Of a DNA stretch of 64,000 bases, positions 1 to 8,582 are shown piece by piece; position 1 is the first letter of the stretch; every line of letters begins with the position of its first letter. A model generated the notes under the pieces. That model ran no database searches and was not told the origin of the DNA. It worked only from the letters and a program-made list of their open reading frames with translations. The stretch covers positions 620,001-684,000 of the forward strand of contig NZ_QWEZ01000002.1 in NCBI RefSeq assembly GCF_003864255.1. The letters run 5' to 3'. This DNA comes from Aestuariirhabdus litorea. Lineage in GTDB: Bacteria; Pseudomonadota; Gammaproteobacteria; Pseudomonadales; Aestuariirhabdaceae. The position numbers and the translations under genes were made by a program.

Positions 1-1
1 G

Positions 2-685
2 GTGATCGGCATGGGAGCGGGTGTGATTCCCCGCTGGTTCGATCAGCAAGGGGTGGTGACCGATGTGGTGGATATCGATCCGGTCATCTACCGTATGGCC
101 CGGGAGTATTTTGGTGCCACGCCGCGGGGTGAATGGTATGTGGAGGACGCCCGCTACTTCCTGACCCAAAGCCCTAAACAGTACGACCTGGTGGTCATGG
201 ATGTGTTCACCGGTGATACCACCCCGGCCCACCTGCTCAGTGTCGAGGCATTGGGGTTGATCGAGAAGCGTCTGGGCGAGCGGGGCATGCTGGCGATCAA
301 CCTGGCCGGAGAGCTCCACCGGGATACCTATATGAGCGCGTCGGTGATCAAGACCCTGCGTCAGGTGTTCGAGCAGGTGGAGATCTACCCTACCTTCTCA
401 CCCGGTCCCGAATTAAGCTTTGGGAATCTCGCCGTGATCGCCTACCAGGGACCGCCCCGCCCCCTTGATAAGGAACGGCTGAACCGTTTTTCCGTCCATC
501 CCATGGCCCGTGAGGGGGTGCAGGCCAATCTGGGCCGGCGCTTCGAATTCCCATCGGGCACCCCGGCCATTGTGCTGACGGACGACTACAACCCGATCGA
601 CTTTTTCGACTCTGAAACGCGCGAGGGGGTGCGTGAGATCATCATCAATTCTACCCCCTGGGAGATCCTTATCTACTCGGGTTGA
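2..685 (+). CDS. Spermidine synthase-like SAM-dependent methyltransferase, 5'-truncated by window edge
   Basis: The reading frame is open at the left window edge, so only the C-terminal ~227 residues are visible and the true start lies outside. A Rossmann methyltransferase core is seen: a glycine-rich GMGAGVIPRWF loop at the very start, then VVDIDPVIYRMA, with an acidic residue for the SAM ribose, and VEDARYFL and YDLVVMDVF in the spacing typical of SpeE/polyamine aminopropyltransferases. The C-terminal TDDYNPIDFF resembles the tail of fused-type spermidine synthase-like proteins. Such proteins are often membrane-fused and need not make spermidine, so substrate is unknown. No downstream partner is evident; the next gene has its own ribosome-binding site. 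Confidence 0.75.
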   Translation: MIGMGAGVIPRWFDQQGVVTDVVDIDPVIYRMAREYFGATPRGEWYVEDARYFLTQSPKQYDLVVMDVFTGDTTPAHLLSVEALGLIEKRLGERGMLAINLAGELHRDTYMSASVIKTLRQVFEQVEIYPTFSPGPELSFGNLAVIAYQGPPRPLDKERLNRFSVHPMAREGVQANLGRRFEFPSGTPAIVLTDDYNPIDFFDSETREGVREIIINSTPWEILIYSG

Positions 686-811
686 TCCTGGGCACGGCAG
701 ACAGCCCGGCGGGAATAGGATAGCCTGTACCCCGCCCGGGGAGGCGTGCGTTTAAAAATTACAGAACAGCAAAACAACAGAATAACAAATAACTAAAGAA
801 GGAGCGGAACC

Positions 812-1198
812 ATGATAGAGCAGACCCTGAAACAGTGGCACGAACTGTTGGTGAGCAAAGACCCTGCCGGTTTGCAGCAGCTGTTGGCCGAGGAGGTGGT
901 GTTCCATTCGCCGGTCGTGCACAGCCCCCAGCAGGGAAAGCCGATCACCAGCCTCTACCTCGGTGCGGCGATGCAAGTACTCGCCAACCCCAGTTTTCGC
1001 TATCTGCGGGAGGTGGCCAGTGGAGATAACGCCGTTCTGGAATTCGAGACCGAGATCAACGGCATTCACATCAATGGGGTGGACATGATCCGCTGTAATG
1101 AAGCGGGCCAGATCGTCGACTTCAAGGTGATGCTGCGACCGCTGCAGGCGGTTAACCTGGTGCACCAGATGATGGGCCAGCGGTTGTCTAAGGCCTAA
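812..1198 (+). CDS. NTF2-like / SnoaL-fold family protein
   Basis: This encodes a 128-residue cytoplasmic protein with no signal peptide. Its N-terminal helix (LKQWHELLVSKDPAGLQQLL), the buried acidic strand EEVVFHSPVVHSP and the later VLEFETEINGIHINGVDMIR match the cone-shaped NTF2-like fold used by SnoaL-type isomerases and many orphan proteins. The start is supported by AAGAAGGAG about 7 bases upstream. Family members bind small hydrophobic molecules; no catalytic assignment can be made from sequence. It stands alone between two unrelated genes. Confidence 0.7.
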   Translation: MIEQTLKQWHELLVSKDPAGLQQLLAEEVVFHSPVVHSPQQGKPITSLYLGAAMQVLANPSFRYLREVASGDNAVLEFETEINGIHINGVDMIRCNEAGQIVDFKVMLRPLQAVNLVHQMMGQRLSKA

Positions 1199-1272
1199 CC
1201 CCAGTCAAGGGTGTGGCGCTGTAGCCTTTCCGCGAGAGAGTACGCGAACGAGGTCAGACCAAGGAGTATGTG

Positions 1273-1650
1273 ATGGAGATGGATCAATCCCTCAATGTCT
1301 ATGGTGAGGCGCTGCAGCCCTGCAGTGAACGCCCCAGGACCGGTTTTTTCCGTGATGGCTGCTGCAACACGGGCGCCCAGGATGTAGGCTCCCACACGGT
1401 GTGTGTCGAGGTCACCGATGATTTCCTGGCCTTCTCGAAGGCGCGTGGGAACGACCTGACTACCCCGGTTCCCGAGTTCGGTTTTCCGGGCCTCAAGGCG
1501 GGCGATCGCTGGTGTTTGTGCGCGGCCCGGTGGCTGGAGTCCCAGCAGGCCGACCAGGCCCCCAGGGTGCATATGACCCGAACCCACCTGCGCGCCCTCG
1601 AGGTGATCCCGCTGGAGTTATTGCGGCGTTACGCCGCTGACCTGAATTGA
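1273..1650 (+). CDS. DUF2237 family protein
   Basis: The 125-residue product matches the DUF2237 family: conserved NVYGEALQPCS, the CCNTGAQDVGSHTVC block with paired cysteines, a VTDDFLAFSKARGNDLTTP segment and GDRWCLCAARW. The function of the family is unknown. AAGGAG at 1261-1266 is spaced for the ATG at 1273; an in-frame GTG at 1270 is too close. The many cysteines could bind metal or form disulfides, but that is inference. It is followed by a non-coding stretch up to the aminotransferase. Confidence 0.8.
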   Translation: MEMDQSLNVYGEALQPCSERPRTGFFRDGCCNTGAQDVGSHTVCVEVTDDFLAFSKARGNDLTTPVPEFGFPGLKAGDRWCLCAARWLESQQADQAPRVHMTRTHLRALEVIPLELLRRYAADLN

Positions 1651-1820
1651 CCCAAAGCCCACCGCCGGCGAGGGCTGACCGGGTACAGCCGGGGCCGCCC
1701 CAGGTGGCGTTTTGATCAAGAAGTGTTAGCGTGAAAGCGGCAAACTGGGTACTATCCAATGCGGCGCCCAAGACACGGAGAAGGGTGCCACAGTGCTCCA
1801 TCTCCTGAACCGGGACCGCC

Positions 1821-3011
1821 ATGTTAGAAACACTCCTACAACTACCAGATGATCCGATTTTGGGGCTTATGGCCGCCTATCGGAAAGACCCCAACCCCCT
1901 CAAAATCGACCTGGGCGTCGGTGTCTACAAAGATGAGACCGGTAATACACCCGTCCTCGAGGCCGTAAAACAGGCCCAGCTGCACCATATCCAGACGGAA
2001 ACCACCAAAACCTACATCGGCCCGCCGGGATCCCCGGGCTTTGGCACATTGATCGAAGCCCTGATTCTGGGTGCCGATCACCCAGTGATTACGGCGGGGC
2101 GTACCAACACCCTGCAGACACCGGGTGGGTGCGGCGCCCTGCGGGCGGGGGCAGAACTGATCAAGCGCTGCAATGCCGGCGCGACCGTCTGGGTCAGCAA
2201 TCCGACCTGGGCCAACCACATCCCGCTGATGGGCGATACCGGGCTGCAGATCAAGGAGTATCCCTACTACGATCGTGCCACCGCCAGCATCCAGTTCGAA
2301 GCGATGATCGCCACCCTGGAGCAGTTGGGGCCAAACGATGTGGTGTTGTTGCACGGCTGCTGCCATAACCCCTGTGGAGCGGACCTGAACCTGGAGCAGT
2401 GGCAGCAGGTGGCTGAGCTGGCTAAAGCCCGTGGGTTCCTGCCGCTGGTGGACCTGGCGTACCAGGGGCTGGGAGATGGCCTGGAGGAGGACGCAGCGGG
2501 ACTTCGCATTCTGGCGGCCGCGGTACCCGAGATGCTGATTACCGCCTCCTGCTCTAAAAACTTCGGCCTCTACCGTGAACGCACCGGTGCGATCATCGCT
2601 ATCTCCAGCAGCCCGGTGGCGCGTGATATTACCCACAGCCAGCTCTGCAACGTGGTGCGGGCGATCTACTCGATGCCCCCGGCCCATGGTGCGGCGCTGG
2701 TGGAGATCATTCTCTCGAGCCAGGAGCTGACCGCCCTTTGGAACAGTGAACTGACGGCGATGCGTAACCGCATCAATGACCTGCGCCGGCTGCTGGTGGA
2801 AAAGATCGAAGCCCGTGGAATCCAGCAGGACTTCAGCTTTATCACCCGCCAGAAGGGGATGTTCTCCTTCCTGGGCGTAAGCCCGGAGCAGGTGCGCCAG
2901 CTGAAGGCCGATAACTCCATCTACTTCGTTGAATCCAGTCGCATCAACGTGGCGGGCATCAACGCGGGCAACATCGACTACCTGGTCGACTCCCTCGCCA
3001 AGGTGCTCTAG
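1821..3011 (+). CDS. Aspartate/aromatic amino acid aminotransferase (class I, PLP)
   Basis: A 396-residue fold-type I aminotransferase of the AspC/TyrB subgroup, the usual length for the family. Visible landmarks are DLGVGVYKDETGNTPVL near the N terminus, WVSNPTWANH, HGCCHNPCGADL (substrate/PLP-binding N-P-C-G), LVDLAYQGLGDG and the PLP lysine in SCSKNFGLYRERTGA, followed by MFSFLG and ESSRINVAGIN with the substrate-carboxylate arginine. It would transfer amino groups between glutamate/2-oxoglutarate and aspartate or aromatic amino acids; sequence alone does not separate these. Monocistronic, with an inverted repeat just downstream. Confidence 0.9.
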   Translation: MLETLLQLPDDPILGLMAAYRKDPNPLKIDLGVGVYKDETGNTPVLEAVKQAQLHHIQTETTKTYIGPPGSPGFGTLIEALILGADHPVITAGRTNTLQTPGGCGALRAGAELIKRCNAGATVWVSNPTWANHIPLMGDTGLQIKEYPYYDRATASIQFEAMIATLEQLGPNDVVLLHGCCHNPCGADLNLEQWQQVAELAKARGFLPLVDLAYQGLGDGLEEDAAGLRILAAAVPEMLITASCSKNFGLYRERTGAIIAISSSPVARDITHSQLCNVVRAIYSMPPAHGAALVEIILSSQELTALWNSELTAMRNRINDLRRLLVEKIEARGIQQDFSFITRQKGMFSFLGVSPEQVRQLKADNSIYFVESSRINVAGINAGNIDYLVDSLAKVL

Positions 3012-3022
3012 TTCGCGACTGC

Positions 3023-3066
3023 CCCCCGTGGTCGAAAGGCTGTGCTAAGCTCTACGACCACGGGGG
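3023..3066. terminator. 12-bp perfect inverted repeat after the aminotransferase gene
   Basis: CCCCCGTGGTCG at 3023-3034 pairs perfectly with CGACCACGGGGG at 3055-3066, leaving a 20-base loop. It lies between the aminotransferase stop and the next ORF and is followed by AAAA rather than a T run, so on the plus strand it is only a weak intrinsic-terminator candidate; it could equally be an RNA hairpin in the leader of the next gene. Confidence 0.45.
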
Positions 3067-3090
3067 AAAACCCAAGGAGCAGAACATCCC

Positions 3091-3396
3091 ATGAGATCAA
3101 CATCCTTTTCTGTAATGGCGGCCGGCTGTCTGTTGTCGCTGATGTCGGCCAGTTCAGTCATGGCGGACCAGACCTACGTCTGCACCCAGGCGGGCATGGA
3201 GCGGATCATCAGTGTGGTCTACCAGAGCCCCGAGGAGTCGGTGCCCTGCGAAGTGGTTTACCAGAAAGATGGTGAGGTTCAAAAGCTTTGGAATGCCGAC
3301 AGCGAGCAGGGCTATTGTGAGCGCAATGCCGAAGCCTTCGTCGATCGTCAGCGGGGCTGGGGCTGGGAGTGCAATTTGACCGGTAGCGGCTCCTAG
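3091..3396 (+). CDS. Small secreted protein, unknown function
   Basis: The 101-residue product begins with a Sec signal peptide (basic MRST, hydrophobic VMAAGCLLSLMSAS, cleavage near VMA|DQ), leaving about 76 periplasmic residues with four cysteines. The mature part contains YVCTQAGMERIISVVY and PCEVVYQKDGEVQKLWNAD, a pattern found in small uncharacterised gammaproteobacterial periplasmic proteins. AAGGAGCAG precedes the ATG. No enzymatic motif is visible, and paired cysteines suggest disulfides. Function unknown. Confidence 0.65.
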   Translation: MRSTSFSVMAAGCLLSLMSASSVMADQTYVCTQAGMERIISVVYQSPEESVPCEVVYQKDGEVQKLWNADSEQGYCERNAEAFVDRQRGWGWECNLTGSGS

Positions 3397-3500
3397 ATAC
3401 CGGCTTTTCATCGGCCGCTGCCTGTTGGGCAGCACGCTGATGGTCGCCCCCTCCTCGGGGAGGCAAGATCTTCCCGGCTACGTCGAGTGCAGGAGATCCC

Positions 3501-4649
3501 ATGCTGGAGCTTCGCTGGTTATCCGCAATCGAACAGATCAGCGCCGAGCAGTGGAACGGCGTTCTTAACGGCGACAACCCCTTTATGCAGCACGCTTTCC
3601 TGCTGGCGCTGGAGGCCAGTGGGGCAGTCTGTCGCGAAACCGGCTGGCAGCCCCGGCATGCGCTGTTTTACCGCCACCAGCAGCTGGTAGGCCTACTGCC
3701 TGCATACCGGAAATGGCACAGCTACGGCGAATACGTGTTCGACTTCAGCTGGGCCGAGGCCTACCACCGCCACGGACTCGATTATTATCCCAAACTGATC
3801 AGCGCGGTCCCTTTTACCCCCTCCAGCGGCCCCCGCCTCTGTACCCTGCCGGGTGAGGACCCTATAGCGCTGATCCAGCTGCTGTGTACCCGCCTGGAGC
3901 AGGAACAGGAGCAGCAAGAGGAGCGCTGCTCCTCCTGGCACCTGCTGTTTCCCGAGCCAACCCTTGCCCGGCGCCTGCCATCCCCCCTGCTCGCCCGCCA
4001 GGGGATCCAGTTCCACTGGATGAATCGGGGCTACCGCGACTTCGAGGGGTTTCTCACCGCGCTGCGCTCTCGTCACCGCAAGGCGATTCGGAAGGAACGG
4101 CGAACGGTTGAGGAGCAGGGCATTGAGTTGGAACGGTTGGGCGGGAAGGCGATCGATGCGGCCCTGTGGCGAGAGTTTCACCACTTCTATCAACTCACCT
4201 ACCTCAAGCGCAGTGGCCACCGGGGCTATCTCCCGCTGGCGTTTTTTGAACAGTTGGGTCGCACTATGCCCGACCAGCTGCTGTTGGTGGTGGCGCGCCA
4301 GCAGGGGCGTCTGGTGGCAGCGGCGCTTAACCTCTGCGACAGTCAAACCCTCTTTGGACGCTACTGGGGTTGCCGACAGGAGTTCGATTTCCTCCACTTC
4401 GAGACCTGCTATTACCAGGGGATCGAATACTGCATCGAACGGGGGCTGAGCCGGTTCGATGCCGGCGCCCAGGGGCAACACAAGATCAAGCGCGGTTTTG
4501 AACCGGTGTTGACCGCCTCCAGTCACTGGATCCGCGATCCGGAGTTTCGCCAGGCGATTGCCCACTTTTTGCAGCGCGAGCAGCTCTATCTTGACCATGA
4601 GTTCACAGAAGCCCGGCGCTTACTGCCCTATAGCCAGGCGAGCGAGTGA
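3501..4649 (+). CDS. FemAB/GNAT-like acyltransferase family protein (DUF482 type)
   Basis: A 382-residue cytoplasmic protein of the DUF482 (FemAB_like) family, which share the double GNAT fold of peptidoglycan bridge-forming transferases. Visible blocks include NPFMQHAFLLALEASGAVC, the RHGLDYYPKLISAVPFTP segment, SRHRKAIRKERR and the C-terminal FGRYWGCRQEFDFLHFETCY with RFDAGAQGQHKIKRGFEP, the most conserved part of the family. The acceptor is unknown; the family is usually annotated as predicted N-acyltransferase. Start supported by AGGAG eight bases upstream. Convergent with the BLUF gene. Confidence 0.85.
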   Translation: MLELRWLSAIEQISAEQWNGVLNGDNPFMQHAFLLALEASGAVCRETGWQPRHALFYRHQQLVGLLPAYRKWHSYGEYVFDFSWAEAYHRHGLDYYPKLISAVPFTPSSGPRLCTLPGEDPIALIQLLCTRLEQEQEQQEERCSSWHLLFPEPTLARRLPSPLLARQGIQFHWMNRGYRDFEGFLTALRSRHRKAIRKERRTVEEQGIELERLGGKAIDAALWREFHHFYQLTYLKRSGHRGYLPLAFFEQLGRTMPDQLLLVVARQQGRLVAAALNLCDSQTLFGRYWGCRQEFDFLHFETCYYQGIEYCIERGLSRFDAGAQGQHKIKRGFEPVLTASSHWIRDPEFRQAIAHFLQREQLYLDHEFTEARRLLPYSQASE

Positions 4650-4670
4650 GATCGCATTAGCGCCCTGGGT

Positions 4671-5201
4671 TTATACTCCCCTGTCCAGCCCGGGAAGCCG
4701 TAGCCAGGACCAGATTTTTCGCCACCCGGATGCTGGCGCCGGTGACGGCGCCGGCTCGGGCTGATCAAGGGATTGGCTGCGGTTGAGCAGGTTCACCATG
4801 CGCTCGATCATGGACTGGTCGAAAGCGAAAGGGTCAAAGCGGCCATGGCAGTACTGCCTGAGCTGCGCTTTTACCGCCGGGTCAGCCGGGATATATTTCA
4901 TCGACCAGTCACCAAACACGCGGTCCTTGATCATCGCATGGCTGAGCACCGTAGAGTTACAGTGTCTGGGATCTTGGCGAATGCTGTCATAGAGACTTTG
5001 CACGGCCGAGCGCGGACCCTCCAACACCTGGAAAAAATGGCCATCACCGTAATAGAGAACCCCACCGATACCGAGCCGGGGGTTGTTGCGCCGGGACTGG
5101 CCCAGAATTCTTCCCACCTCCAGGTCAATGCCGGATTTTGGGTCGCTGGAGGCGAAGGTGGATTGGCTGGCATAGACCAGCTGGCAGAGGGGTGACTCCA
5201 T
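4671..5201 (-). CDS. BLUF-domain blue-light photoreceptor
   Basis: The 176-residue product is a stand-alone BLUF domain (residues ~5-95) with a short C-terminal helical tail. LCQLVYASQSTF provides the conserved flavin-site tyrosine, RRNNPRLGIGGVLYYGDGHFFQVLEG contains the conserved N-x-x-x-G-I-G-x-L and the FFQ glutamine essential for photochemistry, and DPRHCNSTVL follows. FAD is bound and light shifts its hydrogen bonding; the output is usually a separate partner. No effector domain is fused and no obvious partner gene is adjacent. ATG at 5201 has GGAGC just upstream; an earlier ATG is possible. Confidence 0.88.
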   Translation of the reverse strand: MESPLCQLVYASQSTFASSDPKSGIDLEVGRILGQSRRNNPRLGIGGVLYYGDGHFFQVLEGPRSAVQSLYDSIRQDPRHCNSTVLSHAMIKDRVFGDWSMKYIPADPAVKAQLRQYCHGRFDPFAFDQSMIERMVNLLNRSQSLDQPEPAPSPAPASGWRKIWSWLRLPGLDRGV

Positions 5202-5399
5202 AACAAGCTCCATCAAGGGGGTACCTGTTGTACGCAGGGGGGGCGCTAACGGATCACTGCCAGTAGCCTTAGGGTAACCGGGGCGTTGAGTGGGTCACAG
5301 GGGAGGGGGCGGCTGGACTTGTTGGGCGTCGCTGAGCAAAGGCGGCGTCTAACCGTTAGCAGCCAAGGGCTGGATCGTCCTGCCCGCCTGGGGTTGTCG

Positions 5400-5433
5400 T
5401 GCCCGGGCCCCCTCGCAGGGGGGAGGCCCGGAA
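5400..5433 (-). terminator. GC-rich hairpin downstream of the YebC-like gene
   Basis: Just past the stop of the leftward YebC-like gene, the stretch with GCCCGGGCCCCCT and AGGGGGGAGGCCCGG can fold into a very GC-rich stem with a three-to-four base loop. No strong T run follows on the minus strand, so it is a probable but not textbook terminator. The rest of the gap to the BLUF gene (about 200 bases) holds nothing I recognise. Confidence 0.4.
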
Positions 5434-5438
5434 AGCGG

Positions 5439-6155
5439 TTACAGCTCTGCGTTGTGGTAGACGTTCTGCACGTCGTCCAGGTCGTTGAGCATATCCAGGA
5501 AACGCTCGAACTGGGCGCGATCCTCCTCCGGAATCGGGGCGGTGTTCTGGGGCACAAACTGGATCTCGTCCACTTCGAAATCGATCTCCCCAAAGGCGTC
5601 GGCCAGCGCCTGTTTGGCCTTGAAGTAGTCGGTGTGGGGGGCAAAGATGGTGATCAGACCCTCCTCGTTCTCGATATCGCTGACATCCACTTCGGCCATC
5701 ATCAGGGCTTCGAGGGCGGTCTCCTCGTCGTCGCCCTTGAACGCCAGGATGGCGCTGTGGTCAAACATATGGCTGACGCTGCCCTGGGTGCCGATCTTGC
5801 ACTTGGTTTTGGTGAAGCAGTGACGCACATCGCCGAAGGTGCGGTTGGGGTTGTCGGTCAGGCAGTCGACAATCACCATGCAGCCGCCGGGGCCAAAGCC
5901 TTCGTAGCGGGCGGTAGCGAAATCTTCGCCGCCGCCGCCCTTGGCCTTCTCGATCGCCTTCTCGATGACGTGGCTCGGTACCTGATCTTTCTTGGCGCGG
6001 TCGATCATGCTGCGCAGTGCCAGGTTGCCGTCCGGGTCAATCCCTCCGGCTTTGGCGCAGACATAGATTTCGCGTCCGTATTTGCTGTACACCTTGGCCT
6101 TGTGATCAGAGGTCTTGGCCATGGATTCTTTGCGGTTCTGGTAGGCTCGGCCCAT
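5439..6155 (-). CDS. YebC/PmpR-family protein, YeeN subgroup
   Basis: A 238-residue member of the YebC/PmpR family. The N terminus [15 protein letters not shown] is the form seen in the YeeN-like subgroup, followed by [15 protein letters not shown], the [20 protein letters not shown] core and [17 protein letters not shown], ending in the acidic [16 protein letters not shown] and [11 protein letters not shown]. Family members have been described both as DNA-binding regulators and, more recently, as ribosome-associated factors helping translate polyproline-type stretches; which applies here cannot be read from sequence. Monocistronic, with a GC-rich hairpin past its stop. Confidence 0.9.
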   Translation of the reverse strand: MGRAYQNRKESMAKTSDHKAKVYSKYGREIYVCAKAGGIDPDGNLALRSMIDRAKKDQVPSHVIEKAIEKAKGGGGEDFATARYEGFGPGGCMVIVDCLTDNPNRTFGDVRHCFTKTKCKIGTQGSVSHMFDHSAILAFKGDDEETALEALMMAEVDVSDIENEEGLITIFAPHTDYFKAKQALADAFGEIDFEVDEIQFVPQNTAPIPEEDRAQFERFLDMLNDLDDVQNVYHNAEL

Positions 6156-6286
6156 GGAACGGTCTCGTGTGCTGGTAAAAGGGGCGATTTTAACGCTAAG
6201 TCGGGTGATTAAAAACCGTTAACCGCGCTATATTGATCCCCTGCGTAGGGGTGCCCTGCACCGGCGCATCATTTGAGGAGGTTCCC

Positions 6287-6700
6287 ATGGGTGAAAAGCT
6301 GCGCCGCAGTGCGCGAGGCAAGGGCAAGGCTAGCGAGGCTCAAAAGCCGGCACCGAGCCCGCAACAGATCGTTGCCCGGGCACGTCAGGATCGGGAGGCG
6401 CGGGAGGCGGGCTACCGCGCCCAGGCCTTGAAGCTTTACCCCTGGGTGTGTGGTCGCTGCGCGCGGGAGTTTGATCGCACCAACCTGCGGGAGCTCACGG
6501 TTCACCACCGCGACCACAATCACGACAACAACCCCGGCGATGGCAGTAACTGGGAGCTGCTCTGTGTCTACTGTCATGATAATGAGCACTCGCGCTACAT
6601 AGACTCCGATTACGGCAGCGCAGAGAGCCACTCCCAGGCGGGAGCTGCAACCCACAGCCCCTTTGCCGGACTGGCCGATCTGCTCAAGGGGAGTGACTGA
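6287..6700 (+). CDS. yajD: YajD-like HNH nuclease family protein
   Basis: This 137-residue protein has a basic N terminus (KLRRSARGKGKASE) and an HNH/zinc-finger nuclease core: CGRCAREF, then LTVHHRDHNHDNNPGDGSNW and LLCVYCHDNEH, giving two CxxC zinc pairs around the H-H...N...H active site. This order and spacing match E. coli YajD, whose physiological role is not known. The ATG at 6287 has GAGGAGG seven bases upstream; a longer upstream frame lacks a good ribosome site. Convergent with the VOC gene. Confidence 0.87.
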   Translation: MGEKLRRSARGKGKASEAQKPAPSPQQIVARARQDREAREAGYRAQALKLYPWVCGRCAREFDRTNLRELTVHHRDHNHDNNPGDGSNWELLCVYCHDNEHSRYIDSDYGSAESHSQAGAATHSPFAGLADLLKGSD

Positions 6701-6746
6701 CCGGCGGACGGACGGGACCACCCGCCGGGGTTGGATACGGCAGGAG

Positions 6747-7274
6747 CTACTGGTAGGCGCCGGATGCGTAGTGCAGCTCGTAGCTGTGGCTGTAGATCTC
6801 GAGGATATTTCCGAAGGGGTCCTCCATGTAGATCATGCGGTAGGGCTTCTCCCCCGGGTAGTAATAGCGTGGCTTGGCCATGCGCTTCTTGCCGCCGGCA
6901 GCGACGATCCGTTCCGCCAGCCCCTCGACATCGGGATCCTGCACACAGAAGTGGAAGATACCGGTTTTCCAGTACTCGAAGTTGTCCTCCGGGTTTTGCT
7001 GATTGGCAAACTGGAACAGCTCCACCCCGATGCGGTCACCGGTAGAGAGGTGGGCAATGCGGAATGAGCCCCAGCCCGCACCGAAAACATCGGTGCACAT
7101 CTCGCCGATGGCGCTGTCGTCCTCGACGATCTCGGTGGGCTCCATGATCAGGTACCAGCCCAGTACCTCGGTGTAGAAACGCACGGCGGCTTCCAGATCG
7201 GGCACGGAGATGCCGATGTGGGAGAAGGTACGGGGGTAGGGGGTGTTGGCTTGGGGCAGGGAGGGGGTGGTCAT
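6747..7274 (-). CDS. VOC-superfamily (glyoxalase I-like) metalloenzyme
   Basis: A 175-residue single-domain vicinal-oxygen-chelate protein. Features are TFSHIGISVPDLEAAVRFY with the first metal histidine, VELFQF, GIFHFCVQDPDVEGLAERI with the second histidine and MEDPFGNILEIYSHSYE with the terminal glutamate ligand. Size and motifs resemble lactoylglutathione lyase-like proteins, but the family also includes dioxygenases and resistance proteins, so substrate is open. It is divergent from a LysR gene about 98 bases away, the classic arrangement for regulator and target. ATG at 7274 was chosen because the upstream extension lacks family similarity. Confidence 0.82.
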   Translation of the reverse strand: MTTPSLPQANTPYPRTFSHIGISVPDLEAAVRFYTEVLGWYLIMEPTEIVEDDSAIGEMCTDVFGAGWGSFRIAHLSTGDRIGVELFQFANQQNPEDNFEYWKTGIFHFCVQDPDVEGLAERIVAAGGKKRMAKPRYYYPGEKPYRMIYMEDPFGNILEIYSHSYELHYASGAYQ

Positions 7275-7331
7275 GTTTAAGCTCCAGAATGGGTAACTGA
7301 TGGACTGTAGTCTAGGTGTTGTTTGTGCTAA

Positions 7332-7372
7332 TTTGAAATTATCGTTTTTCATTATTTTGATAATTTTAAATT
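7332..7372. promoter_or_regulatory. AT-rich imperfect palindrome between VOC and LysR genes
   Basis: AATTTGAAATTATC faces GATAATTTTAAATT across a short spacer immediately before the LysR start codon. LysR regulators bind interrupted palindromes of this kind in divergent promoter regions. The assignment to this LysR protein is inferred from position only. Confidence 0.45.
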
Positions 7373-8257
7373 ATGATAAACCCCCTCTATCTGCGTACCT
7401 TTATGAAGTTGGCGAGTACCCACCACTTCACCCGCACCGCTGAGCTGCTGCACATGACCCAGCCCGGGGTGAGCCAGCATATCCGTAAACTGGAGGCTCA
7501 GCTCGGGAAACCCTTGTTGGCGCGCTATGGCAAATCCTTCGAGCTCACCCCGGCCGGTGAAACCCTCTATCGTTTTGGCCTGGAGCAGGTAGAGGCGGAA
7601 GCCGAACTGATGGCTCGGCTGGCTGAAGATGAGAGCAATCGGGGTGAATGTCGTCTCGCCTGCTCCGGCTCCATGGCGATGCAGCTCTACCCGCGCCTGC
7701 TGGCGTTGCAGGGCCAGTACCCGGGTTTGAGGTTTGCGCTGGAGGCGGCGCCAAACGCGGTGATTGTTGAGCGCGTAAAGCTGAATCAAACGGATATCGG
7801 GCTGGTGACCCAACCGGTGAAAGACCCCAAGCTACTGCAGCAGCCCCTGGGTGAGGACAGCCTCTGCCTGGTGGTGCCCAGGGGGGGGGGCTGGGGGTGG
7901 GAGGCTTTGATGGAGTTGGGCTTTATCAACCATCCCGATGGGCACCATTACGCAAGCGAGCTGCTTGAGCTGAATTATCCGGACCACTTCAACGGCATGG
8001 AGAAGATCCCTCACAGCGGCTACATCAACCAGCTGGGGCAGATCCTGCTACCGGTCGCCCGCGGCCTCGGCTTTACGGTCCTCCCGCAGTCGACGGTGGA
8101 AGCCTTTGCCGATACCGGCGCCATTCACTCGGTGGCGCTGCCGCGACCGGTTAGGGAGCGGGTTTACTGCCTGACCAAAAAACACCGTCGGTTGCCAGTG
8201 CGCTACCAGCTGATCACCCGGCTGCTCGAGCAGCAGTGGCCGCCGGGGGATCAGTAA
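7373..8257 (+). CDS. LysR-type transcriptional regulator beside the VOC gene
   Basis: The 294-residue protein has a typical LysR N-terminal winged helix (PLYLRTFMKLASTHHFTRTA, then MTQPGVSQHIRKLEAQLG) and a periplasmic-binding-like effector domain from about residue 90. Divergent transcription from the VOC gene suggests it controls that gene and itself. A run of ten G at 7881-7890 lies in frame inside the effector domain; slippage there would truncate the protein. The intergenic region (7275-7372) is AT-rich, with AATTTGAAATTATC...GATAATTTTAAATT forming an imperfect palindrome suited to a LysR site. Confidence 0.88.
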   Translation: MINPLYLRTFMKLASTHHFTRTAELLHMTQPGVSQHIRKLEAQLGKPLLARYGKSFELTPAGETLYRFGLEQVEAEAELMARLAEDESNRGECRLACSGSMAMQLYPRLLALQGQYPGLRFALEAAPNAVIVERVKLNQTDIGLVTQPVKDPKLLQQPLGEDSLCLVVPRGGGWGWEALMELGFINHPDGHHYASELLELNYPDHFNGMEKIPHSGYINQLGQILLPVARGLGFTVLPQSTVEAFADTGAIHSVALPRPVRERVYCLTKKHRRLPVRYQLITRLLEQQWPPGDQ

Positions 8258-8342
8258 ACCCAGGGGAAGGCGTTCTCCTGTCCCGCCGCGCCTGGTCATC
8301 CATGACCCCGCGGTATACGACCTACAAGGACGTAGGGCGTGT

Positions 8343-8512
8343 CGATTGCGCAGGAGCGCAGCTATCGGCCCGACCATCCCCATGATCGCTCTTGCCATCC
8401 ATGGCTCCCGCGGCATACGTCCGGCAGGGTTGCTGGGAGTGCCGATTGCGCAGGAGCGCAGCTATCGGCCCGACCATCCCCGTGATCGCTCTCGCCATCC
8501 ATGGCTCCCGCG
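8343..8512. repeat. Two 70-bp near-identical repeats with 100-bp period
   Basis: The 70-base unit at 8343-8412 recurs at 8443-8512 with about two differences; both start CGATTGCGCAGGAGCGCAGC and end CCATGGCTCCCGCG. The flanks also carry shorter related pieces (GGTCATCCATGACCCCGCGG near 8296 and GGTCATCCCTGACCCCGCGG near 8543). The 369-base gap between the LysR and thioesterase genes is therefore made almost wholly of repeated non-coding material, as in REP/BIME-like arrays. No ORF in it is convincing. Confidence 0.8.
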
Positions 8513-8582
8513 ATCTACCGCCCGTCCTGCCTGCCGCTCCAGGTCATCCCTGACCCCGCGGCATACCGTACATCCTGTACAT

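Noticed and set aside
752-1165. Long minus-strand frame antisense to the NTF2-like gene
   Set aside because: Composition-driven shadow of a GC-rich gene; no ribosome site or family motif.
5286-6212. 308-residue plus-strand frame across the YebC-like gene
   Set aside because: It is the antisense of the well-conserved YebC-like protein and has repetitive G/V-rich composition typical of shadows.
8343-8512. Repeat pair considered as a CRISPR array
   Set aside because: Repeat units of 70 bases with 30-base related spacers, only two copies, and no cas genes.
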